This document shows, piece by piece, positions 1-7,619 of a stretch of 64,000 bases of DNA. Position 1 is the stretch's first letter. Each line of letters starts with the position of its first letter. The DNA is taken from positions 1,313,408 to 1,377,407 of the forward strand of contig NZ_CM001837.1 in assembly GCF_000355805.1 (NCBI RefSeq), read 5' to 3'. The stretch is from Dokdonia sp. PRO95. GTDB taxonomy: Bacteria > Bacteroidota > Bacteroidia > Flavobacteriales > Flavobacteriaceae. The notes under the pieces are model-generated. The model saw only the letters and a list, made by a program, of their open reading frames with translations. It ran no database searches and had not been told where the DNA came from. The position numbers and the translations under genes were made by a program.

Positions 1-1
1 A

Positions 2-55
2 ACCAAGGGTCATTATTCCAATGTTGATCTTCTGGGAGTAAAAGCACGAGTATAA
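2..55 (+). CDS. C-terminal end of an unidentified protein (partial)
   Basis: An open frame enters from the left edge and ends at a TAA; it encodes 17 residues ending GVKARV. The rest of the gene lies outside the window. The following gene is on the opposite strand and ends just beyond, which fits a convergent pair. I do not recognise the tail, and an open frame this short could be chance. Confidence 0.35.
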   Translation, partial: TKGHYSNVDLLGVKARV

Positions 56-78
56 TTAATAGCTATGCACAAAGATAA

Positions 79-444
79 CTAGGCTTTGCTTCTATTAAAA
101 GTATCGATTAACTTAAAATTTCTTCTTGTATGCCACACATAACCTAAAGCAAGCGGTGTATAAAAAGCAATAATTAAGGCCATGTAGGTAATATCTGTGA
201 GAAAGTAATAGCTAGAAAAGAGCACAACAACACCTACAATTGCAACCTCTAAAACCGCATGACGAATGCGCTTTGAGAGTTTTGCTTTGAGCTGGTTTAT
301 ACTAAAGGTGGTAGTAACACCACAGCGGTCGCATTTTTTTGAAATGCTTACACCTATTTGTTTTGAGAGTTCCGCACGTGTGCCAGCAAGAACATTTAGG
401 CTCAAGTGGTTATGACAACTTTTACAAACTCCGTATACAATCAT
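79..444 (-). CDS. Small zinc-ribbon-like membrane protein, unknown function
   Basis: This 121-residue protein has two CxxC pairs (C7/C10 and C38/C41) that could form one zinc ribbon, then two hydrophobic segments at about residues 64-82 and 87-104, and a short basic tail. The ATG giving MIVYGV was chosen over an upstream TTG because the TTG extension runs into the terminator hairpin of the neighbouring gene. It probably sits in the inner membrane with the ribbon in the cytoplasm. No family is recognised. The strand and the short gap suggest it is transcribed separately from the DUF3127 gene, because a hairpin separates them. Confidence 0.6.
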   Translation of the reverse strand: MIVYGVCKSCHNHLSLNVLAGTRAELSKQIGVSISKKCDRCGVTTTFSINQLKAKLSKRIRHAVLEVAIVGVVVLFSSYYFLTDITYMALIIAFYTPLALGYVWHTRRNFKLIDTFNRSKA

Positions 445-460
445 AGATTGATAAAGGTGT

Positions 461-500
461 AAAAATAAAGAACCCAAAACAAGTTAATTGTTTTGGGTTC
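461..500 (-). terminator. Intrinsic terminator of the DUF3127 gene
   Basis: A perfect 13-bp stem (470-482 with 488-500) and a 5-nt loop lie just downstream of the DUF3127 stop codon. On the minus strand the hairpin is followed by a T-rich stretch. It separates DUF3127 from the zinc-ribbon gene. Confidence 0.8.
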
Positions 501-528
501 AAATCTCAATTTATTGAGCTTTATCGTC

Positions 529-912
529 TTAAAATGGTAGATCGTCGTGATCGTCGCTATTAAGGTTTGTTGCAGGCTCAAATGAATCTGCTGGAGGCAT
601 AGGAGGTAATGGTTGTCCTCCACCAGCATTTGCTGCTGCAAGATTCTCTATGCGCCATCCTTGTATAGAGTTAAAATACTTAGTTTCACCTTGTGGATTT
701 ACCCACTCGCGACCTCTTAAGTTAATGCTTACTTTTACGTTTTGGCCAACAGCATAGTTGTTCAAAAGATCTGTTTTATCTTGTACAAACTCCACCATAA
801 TGTGCTGTGGGTATTGCTCTTCTGTCGTTACGACAAGTTCTCTTTTTCTAAAGCCGTTACTCCCAAATGTTTGAGTCTCACCTATCATTTTTACTTTACC
901 TTGTACTTCCAT
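529..912 (-). CDS. DUF3127 OB-fold-like protein
   Basis: This 127-residue protein matches the Bacteroidota DUF3127 family, small proteins with an OB-fold-like core (about residues 1-93, MEVQGKVKMIGETQTFGSNG onward). A Gly/Pro-rich linker follows, then an acidic tail ending DDHDDLPF. That tail resembles the SSB C-terminal tip (typically DDDIPF), which recruits DNA repair and replication proteins. The ATG was preferred over a TTG three codons earlier. The fold similarity to SSB is family knowledge; a role in ssDNA metabolism is inference. The gene is followed by its own terminator, so it probably forms a single-gene unit or ends the unit starting at the flavin reductase gene. Confidence 0.85.
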   Translation of the reverse strand: MEVQGKVKMIGETQTFGSNGFRKRELVVTTEEQYPQHIMVEFVQDKTDLLNNYAVGQNVKVSINLRGREWVNPQGETKYFNSIQGWRIENLAAANAGGGQPLPPMPPADSFEPATNLNSDDHDDLPF

Positions 913-948
913 CGCGTTCAATTATTAGGGTGTAAATTTATAAAAATC

Positions 949-1824
949 CTAGCGTTTTGCGAGCAGAACTCTCCACGCATTATCCACATTTTTTTTATCT
1001 AAATATTCCTTTGCTATTTTGTGCAGCGTTTCTTGCGTTGTTGTGGTGAGATTTGTTCTTAAATCCTGATGCTGTGCTATAAAACTAGAAATCTCATCTG
1101 CTGTAGGCAATTGCTCTACATTACCCAGCATACCTAGATCATTACCAGTAAGTATCGTACTATTTCTTATATCTTGAGGAATCATATCTACGCCTATTCC
1201 TGTTCTTAAAACAGGTTTAGGTACTTCAAAAAGTCCGTCTTTTGCACGGCTATACCAGTTTGCGCCCATACGTGATACTTGATCTATCTTGAGAGGATCT
1301 ATTGCGCCATGAGCATCTAGTATCTCCTCATCAATATGCATTTTTAAAATTTCGCAAATCACAAGGTTTCCTGCACCCCCTTGATCACCTAGTGGCTTTA
1401 CCTCAATTACTTTACACTCAAACTGTACTGGCGCTTCTGCAACGCAAGGAGGTTGTACCATCTCAGATGGCTTTTCTGTTAGCCCAGATTTTGTAAACTC
1501 ATTTACTCCTTTTGCATAAGCCGTACTTGCCAGTGACATTTGCTGTACCATTGCATAGTTTACAATGTTTACAGTACATTCAGGTACTTCGAGTACGTTA
1601 TCAAGTGTGTGTTTTGTGGTGTTATCACGACCACTTCTAGAAGGAGAATACACAAGAATAGGAGGATTTGCCCCAAAGACATTAAAAAAGCTAAAAGGAG
1701 CGAGATTTACTTTTCCATCCTTATCTACAGTACTTGCAAATGCAATAGGACGTGGTCCCACGGCGCCTGTAAGGTGGCCAAATAATTGTGGAACAGGTAT
1801 TTCTTTAGGATCTATCGTGAGCAT
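949..1824 (-). CDS. Flavin reductase family protein (FMN-binding split barrel)
   Basis: This 291-residue protein carries an N-terminal split-barrel flavin-binding domain (about residues 8-195). The pattern GPRPIAFASTVDKDG...NLAPFSFFN is typical of the DIM6/NTAB flavoredoxin family, which binds FMN tightly or reduces free flavin with NAD(P)H. A C-terminal helical extension of about 90 residues is common in the Bacteroidota members. Electron donor and partner cannot be told from the sequence. The intergenic region upstream carries a copy of the 14-bp palindrome 57 bp before the start codon. Confidence 0.88.
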   Translation of the reverse strand: MLTIDPKEIPVPQLFGHLTGAVGPRPIAFASTVDKDGKVNLAPFSFFNVFGANPPILVYSPSRSGRDNTTKHTLDNVLEVPECTVNIVNYAMVQQMSLASTAYAKGVNEFTKSGLTEKPSEMVQPPCVAEAPVQFECKVIEVKPLGDQGGAGNLVICEILKMHIDEEILDAHGAIDPLKIDQVSRMGANWYSRAKDGLFEVPKPVLRTGIGVDMIPQDIRNSTILTGNDLGMLGNVEQLPTADEISSFIAQHQDLRTNLTTTTQETLHKIAKEYLDKKNVDNAWRVLLAKR

Positions 1825-1880
1825 ACATATCTTTTTAAAAAGTGTATCAAAAATAGGAATTCTTTAAGGGTATTAATAAC

Positions 1881-1894
1881 GCTTTCGCGAAAGC
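1881..1894. repeat. Palindrome GCTTTCGCGAAAGC, perfect copy 1
   Basis: Exact 14-bp match, intergenic, upstream of the flavin reductase gene. Flanks are AC on the left and TTAA on the right, so the outer arms are only partly palindromic. Confidence 0.95.
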
Positions 1895-2088
1895 TTAACA
1901 ACAACCTCAACATCATTATAAGAAAAGCTGTCTAGCGGCTCTATTAATAAGTCTTTTGTGTAGGAATTTTAAGAATGACTTAGAAATATAGGGGTATAGA
2001 CCCTTACATACTCACGTCATTATATCCCTAATAGATTTAGAAATCTGGATCATATTTGTAATGTATTAATCACTTAAAAAGATATGTC

Positions 2089-2208
2089 ATGAATACAAAT
2101 ACGGAAGAGTGGGGACTTCTAGAAGAAATTTTTCAAGATGAGGAATTTGATGTTTCTTATTTCTCAATTGAATTTTCAGATGGTAGCTCATATGAGTACC
2201 AAGGATAG
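2089..2208 (+). CDS. Putative 39-residue acidic small protein
   Basis: An ATG-initiated frame of 39 codons encodes a strongly acidic peptide (starts MNTNTEEWGLLEEIF, ends SSYEYQG) with many Glu/Asp and aromatic residues. It lies alone between two well-defined genes and is followed 53 bp downstream by a strong intrinsic terminator, which supports a real transcription unit. No homologue is recognised. It could be a small-protein gene or the remnant of an untranslated RNA. Confidence 0.45.
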   Translation: MNTNTEEWGLLEEIFQDEEFDVSYFSIEFSDGSSYEYQG

Positions 2209-2260
2209 ATGATAAGCCACTATACATTGTTTTGAGTTGCCTTTATGTAGGCAATTAAGA

Positions 2261-2296
2261 CCTGCTATTGTTTGAGGGAACAATAGCAGGTTTTTT
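2261..2296 (+). terminator. Intrinsic terminator after the small ORF
   Basis: A perfect 12-bp stem (2261-2272 with 2279-2290), a 6-nt loop and a run of six T. A weaker hairpin (TTGCCT / AGGCAA) sits just upstream at 2237-2254. It ends the transcript of the 39-residue ORF and insulates the SPFH gene. Confidence 0.85.
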
Positions 2297-2344
2297 GTAA
2301 CATTTTGTATCTTCAAGCCACCAATAGTTAAAACAACACAACCT

Positions 2345-3484
2345 ATGGATATTTTTAGCAAGATTAAAGAGAAGCTCAGCAACGAGTTTATAGATATTGT
2401 AGAGTGGCTAGACTACACAGATGACACGATTGCACATCGTTTTGAACGTTATCAAAACGAGATTAAAAACGGTGCAAAGCTCATTGTAAGAGAAGGACAG
2501 ACAGCAGTATTTGTAAACGAGGGCCAACTTGCAGATGTTTTTACACCAGGTACATATGACCTTACTACTCAAAACTTACCAATATTATCTACTATTAAAG
2601 GGTGGAAATATGGCTTCAACTCTCCATTTAAAGCAGAAGTTTATTTTGTAAACACACACTTATTTACAGACGAAAAGTGGGGAACTAAAAACCCTATAAC
2701 ATTAAGCGATGACCGTTTTGGACTAGTTGAGATTCGCGCTTTTGGTACCTACGCCTTTAAAATTGCAGATGCTGGAAAGTTTATTGTAGACATCGTAGGG
2801 ACAGATAACAACTTTACAAATTTTGAAATCAACGAGCATCTCAAAAGCCTTATTGCAACTAGGTTTACAGATACAGTAGGAGAAGCAAATCTGCCTATAG
2901 AGCTCTATGCGGCAAATACTACTGAGCTTTCTGAGACGTGCCAAGAGGTGATGAAGCCAGAGTTTCTGTCTGTGGGTATTTCTCTTGAGAAATTTTACAT
3001 CGAGAATGTATCGATGCCAGAAGATCTCAAGAAAGAAATATTTGAATATAGCCGTATCGATAAGCTTGACCTAGATAAGCTTACTAAGTTCAAAACTGCC
3101 AAAGCTATAGAAGCTGCAGCAGCAAATGAAGGTGGTACAGCAGGTGCAGGAATGGGAATGGGAATGGGCTTTGTACTCGCACAACAAATGGGAGGAATGA
3201 TGTCTCCACAAATGGGAGGACAACAACAAGCAAAACCACAAATGAATCAAGGCGGAATGATGCCGCCACCTATGCCAGCCGCTGTACAATATTTTTATGC
3301 GGTAAAAGGTGCACAACAAGGACCCGTAGGTATCGATCAGCTCAAGGCTTTATTTGCAAACCGTACTATCAATAAAGAGAGCCTTGTGTGGAAGCAAGGT
3401 ATGGCTGGATGGACAGCCTTGCAGGAGGTAGAGGAGCTTAAGTCGTTCTTAGGAGGTAACACACCGCCGCCACTGCCGGTTTAA
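2345..3484 (+). CDS. SPFH domain / GYF_2 domain protein
   Basis: This 379-residue protein has an N-terminal SPFH/virion-core-protein type domain (about residues 30-245). Next comes a low-complexity linker rich in Met, Gly, Gln and Pro (about 255-312), then a GYF_2 domain (DUF4339, about 315-365; YFYAVKGAQQGPVGIDQL and WKQGMAGW), ending in a proline tail (PPPLPV). SPFH proteins form membrane-associated rings or scaffolds; GYF-type domains bind proline-rich peptides, so the PPPLP tail could be an intra- or intermolecular ligand. There is no evident transmembrane segment. The next gene is a zinc-ribbon membrane protein on the same strand, a pairing common in bacteria and probably functional. Confidence 0.85.
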   Translation: MDIFSKIKEKLSNEFIDIVEWLDYTDDTIAHRFERYQNEIKNGAKLIVREGQTAVFVNEGQLADVFTPGTYDLTTQNLPILSTIKGWKYGFNSPFKAEVYFVNTHLFTDEKWGTKNPITLSDDRFGLVEIRAFGTYAFKIADAGKFIVDIVGTDNNFTNFEINEHLKSLIATRFTDTVGEANLPIELYAANTTELSETCQEVMKPEFLSVGISLEKFYIENVSMPEDLKKEIFEYSRIDKLDLDKLTKFKTAKAIEAAAANEGGTAGAGMGMGMGFVLAQQMGGMMSPQMGGQQQAKPQMNQGGMMPPPMPAAVQYFYAVKGAQQGPVGIDQLKALFANRTINKESLVWKQGMAGWTALQEVEELKSFLGGNTPPPLPV

Positions 3485-3512
3485 AAATTTTACAATGTAA
3501 TAGCCTATGTGC

Positions 3513-3526
3513 GCTTTCGCGAAAGC
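3513..3526. repeat. Palindrome GCTTTCGCGAAAGC, perfect copy 2
   Basis: Exact 14-bp match between the SPFH gene and the zinc-ribbon gene, which point the same way. It starts 20 bp before the downstream ATG region and has no T-tract after it, so it is not a terminator. Confidence 0.95.
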
Positions 3527-3545
3527 GTAATTACTCTATGCCTAT

Positions 3546-4646
3546 ATGGAAGAAAACCCCATACATAAAACCGAACTCAAAAAGGCCTGCATAAATTGCG
3601 GCGCAGAGCTCAAGTATAAGCCCGGTACCACAGCCATCACTTGTGAGTATTGCGGTCATAAAGAAGAGATATCACTAGCCACGAGCAAGTTTGAAGAGCT
3701 GGAGCTGTATCCATACCTAGAAAGTATGGGTGATCAAAAAAACAGCGAAGAGATCTCTATGTTGCATTGCAAAAATTGTGGAGCAAACCAGCACGTAGAA
3801 GAAAACTATAAATCCCTACACTGCGTGTATTGCAGTATGCCACTCATACTTGAAGATGCCCGCAAGGAAGACTGGATTTTACCAGGAGCTGTCTTGCCAT
3901 TTCAGATAGATCAGAGTGCCTCTTTTACTATTTTTAAAAAGTGGGTAAACGGTCTCTGGTGGGCGCCTAATAAACTTAAGAAAGCCTCACTAGATCCTCA
4001 GTTTACAAAGGGGCTGTACCTGCCATATTGGACCTTTGATGCACAGCTTGCTGCAAACTATACGGGACAGCGTGGTGAGTATTACTATGAGACGCAAACT
4101 TATCGCGATAGTAAAGGAAAAACGCAATCAAGGCAAGTACGTAAAACGAGATGGTATCCCGCCTCTGGTCACGTGTCTGGATTTGTAGATGACACGCTCA
4201 TAAAAGCATCAAAACAACGCGCTGGTAGAGTTCCTTCTAAAATTGCTAGATGGGATCTCAAAAAATTACAACCATTCAATAGCGGATTCTTATCTGGTTT
4301 TGTGACAGAAAAATATACCATTCCTCTTAAAGACGGTTATGGTAAATCTCGTGATGTAGCAGAGCAAATAGCATCTACTTGGGCAGCTAGAGACATAGGC
4401 GGTGATACACAACGAGTATCATCCATAGACATGAAGCTCGCAGAGGAGACGTTTAAACATATTTTATTGCCAGTATATGTGAGTTCATACCGCTATAACG
4501 GTAAGGAATATAACTTCTTTGTTAATGGAGAAACGGGAGCACTCTCTGGAAAGCGACCGTATTCATTCTGGAAGATTTTCTTTGCGATACTAGCGGGTCT
4601 TATTGTGATAGGAGTTATTGTTCTGCTAGCTAATAATGGCCAGTAG
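3546..4646 (+). CDS. Double zinc-ribbon membrane protein (often misnamed PriA-like)
   Basis: This 366-residue protein has two four-cysteine ribbons (C15/C18/C33/C36 and C75/C78/C93/C96). A conserved soluble region rich in Trp and Tyr follows, with one hydrophobic segment at about residues 342-362 near the C-terminus. Databases often label such proteins as primosomal protein N'-like because of the ribbons, but there is no helicase domain or Walker motif here, so that name is misleading. A C-terminal anchor would leave the ribbons on the cytoplasmic face. It follows the SPFH/GYF gene by about 60 bp and is likely its partner. Function is unknown. Confidence 0.8.
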   Translation: MEENPIHKTELKKACINCGAELKYKPGTTAITCEYCGHKEEISLATSKFEELELYPYLESMGDQKNSEEISMLHCKNCGANQHVEENYKSLHCVYCSMPLILEDARKEDWILPGAVLPFQIDQSASFTIFKKWVNGLWWAPNKLKKASLDPQFTKGLYLPYWTFDAQLAANYTGQRGEYYYETQTYRDSKGKTQSRQVRKTRWYPASGHVSGFVDDTLIKASKQRAGRVPSKIARWDLKKLQPFNSGFLSGFVTEKYTIPLKDGYGKSRDVAEQIASTWAARDIGGDTQRVSSIDMKLAEETFKHILLPVYVSSYRYNGKEYNFFVNGETGALSGKRPYSFWKIFFAILAGLIVIGVIVLLANNGQ

Positions 4647-4691
4647 TAGTGTAGATTATTAACTAATTTGCTACTGATTAAAAAAATAATC

Positions 4692-5042
4692 ATGGAAGAT
4701 AAGGAGCATAAAAATTTGACCTGGAGTGATTTTACTAAGGTAGAAATGCGAGTAGGCACCATTTTATCTGCAGAGGTTTTTGCAGAGGCTAGAAATCCAT
4801 CCTATAAAATGGTTGTGGACTTTGGTGAGTACGGTAAAAGGAAAACATCTGCACAAATCACGCAGTTATATACGACTCAAGAACTAGTAGGAAGGCAAGT
4901 GATTGCAGTTGTTAACTTTCCACCTAAGCAAATTGCAACAATGATGAGTGAGTGTCTTGTTCTGGGTGGTTTAGGCAATGATAAGGATGTTATTTTAATA
5001 GCTCCAGATAGAAAAGTAGCAAATGGCACTCAAATAGGATAG
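4692..5042 (+). CDS. csaA: CsaA-type tRNA-binding protein
   Basis: This 116-residue protein consists of one OB-fold EMAP-II/tRNA-binding domain (FTKVEMRVGTILSAEVFAEA, then VVNFPPKQIATMMSECLVLG), the length and pattern of CsaA. CsaA proteins are dimers that bind tRNA and have been linked to export chaperone activity. The ATG giving MEDKEHK was chosen over an upstream in-frame TTG/ATG-like start because it matches the family length. It lies 45 bp after the zinc-ribbon gene and may be co-transcribed with it. Confidence 0.9.
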   Translation: MEDKEHKNLTWSDFTKVEMRVGTILSAEVFAEARNPSYKMVVDFGEYGKRKTSAQITQLYTTQELVGRQVIAVVNFPPKQIATMMSECLVLGGLGNDKDVILIAPDRKVANGTQIG

Positions 5043-5132
5043 CCACTTTCAACTTCTTCAAAACAAATGAGGAATAATAGTTCAGGTCATTATAAACCTT
5101 TGTTAAACGCATTGTTATAAGGTGTTAATATC

Positions 5133-5146
5133 GCTTTCGCGAAAGC
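5133..5146. repeat. Palindrome GCTTTCGCGAAAGC, perfect copy 3
   Basis: Exact 14-bp match between csaA and the OsmC gene, 31 bp before the OsmC start codon. Flanks are TATC and GGAA. Confidence 0.95.
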
Positions 5147-5177
5147 GGAATACTCATATCTTTAAATAAAAAAAACA

Positions 5178-5594
5178 ATGAAATTTACAAGAAGCGCAAG
5201 CGCACACTGGGAAGGAAGCGGAAAAGAAGGAAAAGGAACAATCTCTACCGAAAGTACCGTGCTAGATAAAGCACAATATGCCTTTGGAACTCGATTTGAA
5301 GACGGAGTGGGTACAAATCCAGAGGAACTTATAGGAGCAGCACATTCTGGATGTTATACAATGCAACTTAGTTTTTTACTCAATGAAGAAGATTACGTAG
5401 CAGATGCTCTAGATACAAGTGCAGACGTAACTTTTGAAGATGGGGAGATTACAAAAATTCACCTCACCACAAAAGGTAAGGTTCCAAATATCTCAACCGA
5501 AGAATTTGAAAAAATAGCAACTAAGGCAAAAGAAGTGTGCCCGCTATCTAAGCTTATGAAAGCAGAAATAACACTAGACGCTACATTATTATAG
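5178..5594 (+). CDS. OsmC-family peroxiredoxin-like protein
   Basis: This 138-residue protein is a full-length OsmC/Ohr-fold protein. The two redox cysteines are visible: C59 in AAHSGCYTM and C121 in KEVCPLSKLM. The family reduces organic and inorganic peroxides with dithiol chemistry in the cytoplasm. The GTNPEELIGAAHSGC pattern places it with OsmC rather than Ohr. The gene ends at a strong bidirectional terminator and is preceded by a palindrome copy that would lie in its 5' leader or promoter. Confidence 0.92.
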   Translation: MKFTRSASAHWEGSGKEGKGTISTESTVLDKAQYAFGTRFEDGVGTNPEELIGAAHSGCYTMQLSFLLNEEDYVADALDTSADVTFEDGEITKIHLTTKGKVPNISTEEFEKIATKAKEVCPLSKLMKAEITLDATLL

Positions 5595-5615
5595 AAGAGA
5601 ACTGTTTATAAAATT

Positions 5616-5652
5616 AAAGTCCGCTATGAAACATATCATAGCGGACTTTTTT
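5616..5652. terminator. Bidirectional intrinsic terminator
   Basis: A 14-bp perfect stem (5616-5629 with 5636-5649) with a 6-nt loop and T-tracts on both strands, between the convergent OsmC and HhH-protein genes. Confidence 0.88.
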
Positions 5653-5673
5653 ATATGGAATATATAGAGCTAT

Positions 5674-6357
5674 TTACGCTTTACCGTAATCGTGCTCGTC
5701 TTGCCATTTTTTAAGCTCTGCCCACTTTCCTAGAGCGGCCATTTCGGCTTGCATAGGCCAAGTGCCTGGACGATGTATCTCAAAGCGTTTACCACCAGAA
5801 TTGAGTACCTCTTGACACTTCTCTACAGAAGTGCTTGCAAGTGCTGCCCACGTTTTGATATCGTGGTTATGGAAGAGCTCAGATATTTTCGGACCTATTC
5901 CTTCTACAATAGTAAGATCGTCTTCTTTTATTCTTTTCTTACCATACACGCCTTTTGCCGCTGCAGCATCAAACGGTACACCTATAATACCTATAGATGG
6001 TGATGGTATACTTGTATTTGTATTTTGAATAACTGTTTCACTAGTAGCCACACCTGCTGCAAATGAACTTGCGATGCTCGCGGTACTAGTTGCTGCTAAG
6101 GGAGCTTTTTTTGCTAGATTAAGTTTAGACTCACTTGAAGCTAAATCTGCTTCTAAGGATGCAGTTTTACGAGTACATGCATCGAGATCTGCTTGCAGAG
6201 ATGCAGTTTTGCGCCTGCAATCTTCAAGATCTGCACTGTAGTCTATTGTTTTATCATTATTACTGCCAAAGAGTCGACCCAATAAATATCCTAAAATACC
6301 GCAGATAACACCCGCGATGAGTGGCCATATCCAGCAAGCTATGTTTGAAAAATCCAT
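5674..6357 (-). CDS. Membrane-anchored coiled-coil protein with helix-hairpin-helix domain
   Basis: This 227-residue protein has an N-terminal hydrophobic segment (about residues 8-28, ending LGYLLGRLFG). A heptad-like region with repeated K-TASL-ADL units (about 38-82), an Ala/Thr/Ser-rich linker, and a C-terminal domain (about 145-215) follow. The C-terminal domain starts DDLTIVEGIGPKISELFHNH, the signature of DUF4332-like HhH domains that usually bind nucleic acid or proteins. It lies 21 bp after the double-OmpA gene on the same strand, so the two are probably co-expressed. Comparable anchor-coil-HhH proteins accompany OmpA genes in Bacteroidota; their task is not known to me. Confidence 0.75.
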   Translation of the reverse strand: MDFSNIACWIWPLIAGVICGILGYLLGRLFGSNNDKTIDYSADLEDCRRKTASLQADLDACTRKTASLEADLASSESKLNLAKKAPLAATSTASIASSFAAGVATSETVIQNTNTSIPSPSIGIIGVPFDAAAAKGVYGKKRIKEDDLTIVEGIGPKISELFHNHDIKTWAALASTSVEKCQEVLNSGGKRFEIHRPGTWPMQAEMAALGKWAELKKWQDEHDYGKA

Positions 6358-6378
6358 AATTATTTTGTTTTTGATCTG

Positions 6379-7329
6379 TTAGTTTAGTGTGATGACTGCG
6401 CGTCTATTTTTATTACGTCCTTCCTCGGTATCATTTGTTTCAATAGGGTTGCGCTCTCCCTTTGTAACAGTTTTGATTTTTGATCCAGAAATACCGTTGT
6501 TTACTAGATACGCCTTTGCAAATTCTGCTCTTTCTAATCCTAGTCTATCGTTAGTAGTGAGGCTACCTTGACTGTCTGTGTGTCCTTCTACAGTAATGGT
6601 TGCACCTTCTTTTTTATCAAGATAGCGGCTTATGTCTCCTATTTGTAAGCGTTGTTTTTCGCTTAGAGTTACAGAGGCTTCTCCATAATCGAAGTACAAG
6701 ACAAGTGGGTCTGCTCTAAGACTCTTTTCTATGTCTAGTAGTGCTGCATTAGTAGCATCAAGATCATCATTTGCTTGATTAAATATTCTGTATTCTATAG
6801 GGCCTTTGTACACGTTGCCATCAGGAACTAATGATGAGCGTAGCTCTCCATATGCATTTATATGACTTGAAGAAATTCCTTGATTAACAAAATAGTTTTT
6901 TACAGAATTTGATCTTGCAAGTCCAAGATTTGCAAATGCTGAGGTGTTCTTTTCTCCACTGTCATAATACCCTACAATGTCTATCATTTTATCTTCGTTA
7001 CCAGTGGTCTCAAGATATGTTTTGAGCTCACCTACACCTTCTGTAACTTTTTCAGAAATAGGAGGTAGGATGGTAAATGATGAATTGTTAAAGTTAAAAT
7101 TGTCATTGCTGTTGAAGGCAAAATTACCGTCAGGTCCTTTTAGATTAAAGGCCATTGAGGTTGCTGCTTCTGGAGCAGCTACTGCTGGAGTATTGTCAAT
7201 AGTGGTCTCTCGTTGATTATTTTGTGAATCACTATTACTAGTAGTGCCACAACAAAAAATCCAGGCGAGAATCATACAAATAACAATCGTAACCAGCATA
7301 CTTAGGAGGTATCCCGTTTTCTTACTCAT
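6379..7329 (-). CDS. Protein with two OmpA-like domains and an N-terminal membrane anchor
   Basis: This 316-residue protein has an uncleaved-looking hydrophobic segment (about residues 7-26), a Ser/Asn/Thr-rich spacer, and two OmpA/MotB-type peptidoglycan-binding modules. The first (about 90-185) has only an imperfect motif. The second (about 208-316) carries the classic pattern TVEGHTDSQGS...NDRLGLERAEFAKAYL...RNKNRRAVI. There is no beta-barrel, so it is an inner-membrane or periplasmic peptidoglycan binder rather than an outer-membrane porin. It is the first gene of a two-gene unit with the HhH protein. Confidence 0.85.
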   Translation of the reverse strand: MSKKTGYLLSMLVTIVICMILAWIFCCGTTSNSDSQNNQRETTIDNTPAVAAPEAATSMAFNLKGPDGNFAFNSNDNFNFNNSSFTILPPISEKVTEGVGELKTYLETTGNEDKMIDIVGYYDSGEKNTSAFANLGLARSNSVKNYFVNQGISSSHINAYGELRSSLVPDGNVYKGPIEYRIFNQANDDLDATNAALLDIEKSLRADPLVLYFDYGEASVTLSEKQRLQIGDISRYLDKKEGATITVEGHTDSQGSLTTNDRLGLERAEFAKAYLVNNGISGSKIKTVTKGERNPIETNDTEEGRNKNRRAVITLN

Positions 7330-7536
7330 TTGGTTGTTTTTTAGGTGATTACTGTTTCTTAAAGTTAGTTAAAATATTAACACTTACAACTTTTTATAGT
7401 TGATATTCAATAGATTATGTATTTGCTCGGTATTTTTATGAGATTAATCGAGTAAAAATGATCAAATTTCAGTGTAAAACGTAGGTTTTATAACGTTTGG
7501 CTTATTGTGAGAAGATTTTTTGTTATGGATTCAATT

Positions 7537-7548
7537 TTTCGCGAAAGC
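7537..7548. repeat. Partial palindrome copy (TTTCGCGAAAGC)
   Basis: A 12-bp match with the left GC replaced by TT; the right arm GCG is kept. It lies in the gap between the OmpA gene start and the aldehyde dehydrogenase terminator, almost midway between perfect copies 3 and 4. Confidence 0.7.
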
Positions 7549-7550
7549 GC

Positions 7551-7585
7551 ATAAAAAAACCGCTTCCTATTAATAGAAGCGGTTT
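7551..7585 (-). terminator. Intrinsic terminator of the aldehyde dehydrogenase gene
   Basis: Stem AAACCGCTTC / GAAGCGGTTT (7557-7566 with 7576-7585); on the minus strand it is followed by a run of T. It lies 35 bp beyond the stop codon. Confidence 0.85.
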
Positions 7586-7619
7586 AAAGTATAAGTGTTT
7601 TTTAAAAAGATAAAGACTC

